From positions 1 through 39,714 of the forward strand of contig JAJPHF010000008.1 in NCBI GenBank assembly GCA_021325365.1: a DNA stretch of 39,714 nt, written 5' to 3'. Source of the DNA: Pseudomonadota bacterium. GTDB lineage: Bacteria; Chloroflexota; UBA6077; JAJPHF01. Positions within the stretch are counted from its first letter, which is position 1, and each line of letters begins with the position of its first letter. The notes under the pieces are model-generated. The model was not told the DNA's origin, did no database searches, and was given only the letters and a program-made list of their open reading frames with translations. The position numbers were made by a program, and so were the translations under genes. Shown in pieces: positions 38,301 through 39,714 of the stretch.

Positions 38301-39714
38301 ACCCAAACGGCGGCAGCATCTCCTGGGGGTACGATGCGCTGGACCGGCCGACCACCATCAGCTACTCCCCCAGTGCTTCCACACCCGGCGTCACCTACCA
38401 TTACGACCGCGGCGGGCGCCGTACCCAGATGATCACGGACACCCAGGGCAGCAGCACCTACACCTACGATGAGCGCGACGCCTTAGTGCGTATCGAGACG
38501 CCCTATGTGGGCGGCAGCGGGACGAAGGTCGTCCGCTACGGATACGACTTGGATGGCAACCGGGCCTGGCTGCGCTATCCACGGCAGCCCAGCCAGATCG
38601 AAGGCGATCAACTTACCTACACTCGTGACGTAGCTGGTCGTATCACATTTCTCACCGATTGGCTGAATCGCTCGACGGTCTACAGCTATCACCCCACTGA
38701 CGGCAAGCTGACTAAGCAGAGTAACGTTACCGGCACGACGAAGACTCCAGAGTATGACAATCTACGCCGTCTGACCGGCTTGGCTCATAACTATAGCGCA
38801 GGCTCCGCGATCGCAGCGGACAGCTATCTGCTGGACGGCAATGGCAGCCCTTACGAGATCGACGGATTTGCCCAAAATGCTTGCCCATCTCCGGGCTGCA
38901 CGCCGAGTGCGACCAGTTACAAGCACCGGTACGGCTACGACCATCTCAACCGTCTCATTAGCTTCAACGACGACGATCAAGTCGCCGCGCTACCATCAGG
39001 GATAAGCCAGCATTACGACGCGGCCCATAATATGTCGGATTTCACACTGAATTTCCCGCCGCCGACACCCGGCCAAACCTGGACCAATACTCCCAATGGA
39101 GCTGATTGGCTCCTCGCACAGACCCGATCTGGAGCCGCCGGATCATTCACCTACGGTTATGATAACAATGGTAATCAAACGAGCGAGTCGAATACCATCG
39201 CTTATCCCCAGTACACCTTTAGTTATGCCATCGCTGACCGACCGCTTACAGCAGCATCTGGTGTAACCACAGCCTATTTCACGTACGATGGCGACGGGGT
39301 GCGTGTCTTCAAATCGGTGGGGTCAACGCACTACCTATACGTCTATGATCGTAGCGCCAAGACCCCGACTCTCTTAGAGGATGGTAGTCGCCGCTACGTG
39401 TCCGGGCCGACAGGCATTCTGTATACCACCGACATCACTGGTGGTGGGAACCCACAGCTCATTTACCACACGGACAACCAGGGATCAGTTCGCGCCATCA
39501 CAAACTACAGCGCGCAGCTGGTGTACAGCACGCGCTATGAGCCGTACGGCAACCTGCGGCACACGGCGAGCGTTGCCGGGTTCGCGGCGCAGCCGCTCGG
39601 CTACACGGGCGCCCCCTTCGACCCAGAGGGCGCGGTCATCTACCTGAACGCGCGCTACTACGCCCCTGGCGAGGCGCGCTTCATCCAGCGCGACAGCGTC
39701 TTCGGCAGCGACAC
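35393..39714 (+). CDS. secreted RHS/YD-repeat protein (3' truncated)
   Basis: The frame is open from GTG 35393 to the window edge (1440 codons), preceded by AGAGAAGGGG. Order: signal peptide (about 1-35), two tandem Ig-like repeats (about 48-136 and 147-234, both with SARPxSVPxGGT and YTDGR), and a Pro/Thr stalk (236-260). An RHS entry domain follows (GGVHTLTGSYSYSHTDIAIA onward, DUF6531-like), then many YD repeats of the Y-x-Y-D-x-x-G-R type. It ends at the conserved core IYLNARYYAPGEARFIQRD (bases about 39641-39697). In RHS toxins and in teneurin-like proteins this core closes the shell, and a variable, often toxic, C-terminal tip follows. That tip lies outside the window. The Ig-like stalk suggests surface attachment. 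GC falls markedly from about 38600 to 39500. Confidence 0.93.
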   Translation, partial: MKSRRCLAMLLQTAIVCLVVLAGQPGLVQQPTAQARNAPAAVLAQAPTVSARPSSVPAGGTIGVTWTGIGSPNSNDRIGVYQGSTDLNLWVYTDGRSGGQAAIPLPAALTPASNYSLRLYAAGGGLLATSPPFTVTAAVGGAPSSGPSVSARPDSVPVGGTVSATWTGIASPNVNDRVEVYAGPNPVNLRAYTDGRASGQAAIALTGVGEGSYNLRLFDDGGTLLATSGPFRIGPPPTPLPTSTPTPVPTQVASPTPAPGSCIPVEVPPAGTASNPPYINGGSVGGVHTLTGSYSYSHTDIAIAGVGPAPSFTRTYNANDSRSGSLGVGWTHNYAIRLVRPASSSNDIVLVGPQGRSDHYTYTGDPNGFWSPPAGVFTTLQKQTNGAFEAKALDQSRMTFNACGRLDAIIDRYGNSSDLTYDPVTGRLALIADPAGRGSLSLGYDANGRLTSVQDWSGRPAVTYEYDASGRLSKVHDRMTVPDGGNVTTFGYDAGSRLSTITDARTASPCPSTGCVVLTNTYYPSGQVHYQDDAAGQRTTFTYRTSPPGADVTFPATSYQATFQPTQSYTYDGNGWLTTEVTSPESGISYTVSHAYDATKGVRTSTTDARGATTTYCYDVSTAGTALGTRGLLTRVIAPSVFSSDIGANTRPTTLTEYDGLNRPTRVYSPKGVNTAAIPPTCSADYTAPNALDLAYATDKAYSGHNELTAVTRRYYSYDQNGNRTGAMQVATTKYEYSSTWPGQVTYETPPRGNPGPQPDHAYATAHTYYGPGDPQAGMRATTQPPAQTAVYMCYDAVGRLTAKSDGFVNACDSVRNQNHRWDYTYDNEDRLLSTTSPPTTFGQANTRLTTSSSYDAVGHQVTATDAVGNITRYTYDTRGQLFEVRQSKDFANPDNDSSPQITRYLYDGLGHRQWVYKLQGTQQLTQAQYRSDGLGRLREEIEYVTYPSSLTLTRTYGYDSNGNRTSQSNPNGGSISWGYDALDRPTTISYSPSASTPGVTYHYDRGGRRTQMITDTQGSSTYTYDERDALVRIETPYVGGSGTKVVRYGYDLDGNRAWLRYPRQPSQIEGDQLTYTRDVAGRITFLTDWLNRSTVYSYHPTDGKLTKQSNVTGTTKTPEYDNLRRLTGLAHNYSAGSAIAADSYLLDGNGSPYEIDGFAQNACPSPGCTPSATSYKHRYGYDHLNRLISFNDDDQVAALPSGISQHYDAAHNMSDFTLNFPPPTPGQTWTNTPNGADWLLAQTRSGAAGSFTYGYDNNGNQTSESNTIAYPQYTFSYAIADRPLTAASGVTTAYFTYDGDGVRVFKSVGSTHYLYVYDRSAKTPTLLEDGSRRYVSGPTGILYTTDITGGGNPQLIYHTDNQGSVRAITNYSAQLVYSTRYEPYGNLRHTASVAGFAAQPLGYTGAPFDPEGAVIYLNARYYAPGEARFIQRDSVFGSD

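Noticed and set aside
36887..38401. 504-codon open frame on the minus strand opposite the RHS gene
   Set aside because: It is antisense to the continuous RHS frame with its clear YD repeats; its translation is Arg/Val/Gly-rich without motifs, a GC-driven shadow.

Overview
The window is a GC-rich (roughly 70 percent) bacterial segment carrying 29 protein genes and no recognisable RNA gene, insertion sequence or CRISPR array. Abundant lipoprotein solute-binding proteins, GTG/TTG starts, Tat-exported lipoproteins, Asp-box propellers, a membrane-anchored Ser/Thr kinase, short CCCTCTCCC-type intergenic repeats and a large secreted RHS protein suggest a soil or environmental Chloroflexota. This is an inference; other GC-rich phyla with similar accessory gene content are not excluded.

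Layout. (1) 1-8856, rightward: a left-truncated Rieske oxygenase, a Gfo/Idh/MocA dehydrogenase, a lipoprotein binding protein, a UbiD-type decarboxylase, a second Rieske oxygenase, a second binding protein and an SDR dehydrogenase, probably one transcription unit or overlapping units. A third binding protein (9145) has its own strong promoter. (2) 15446-10653, leftward operon: Rieske oxygenase, alpha/beta hydrolase of the meta-cleavage-product type, paralogous Rieske oxygenase, NMT1-type binding protein. (3) 15702-24913: two Tat-type binding proteins, a Ser/Thr kinase, a second Gfo/Idh/MocA dehydrogenase, an Asp-box propeller, another NMT1-type binding protein and an orphan DUF433 protein. (4) 29103-25055, leftward operon: a periplasmic-binding-protein-fold protein without a signal peptide, a haem-oxygenase-like diiron (PqqC/TenA-like) protein, a LigB-type extradiol dioxygenase and a second Asp-box propeller. 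A divergent NMT1 binding protein follows. (5) 30440-33196: a small unknown gene, a second LigB homologue and a divergent MFS exporter that looks leaderless. (6) 33789-39714: a secreted protein with 24 decapeptide repeats, then a secreted RHS/YD-repeat protein that runs off the right edge just before its variable C-terminal tip.

How it may work together. The enzyme set resembles a scattered, duplicated oxidative aromatic-carboxylate pathway (compare phthalate degradation: Rieske dioxygenase, Gfo/Idh/MocA dihydrodiol dehydrogenase, decarboxylase, LigB ring cleavage, C-C hydrolase). Almost every catabolic cluster carries its own solute-binding lipoprotein, eight in total, but no ABC permease, no ABC ATPase and no oxygenase reductase is encoded here. 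The substrates are not readable from sequence.

Regulation. Fourteen candidate sigma-A promoters were read by eye, most of the form TTGAC(A/C) - 17 bp - TAnnnT, several in divergent pairs. Strong hairpins lie between genes in many places, one of them touching a Shine-Dalgarno sequence.
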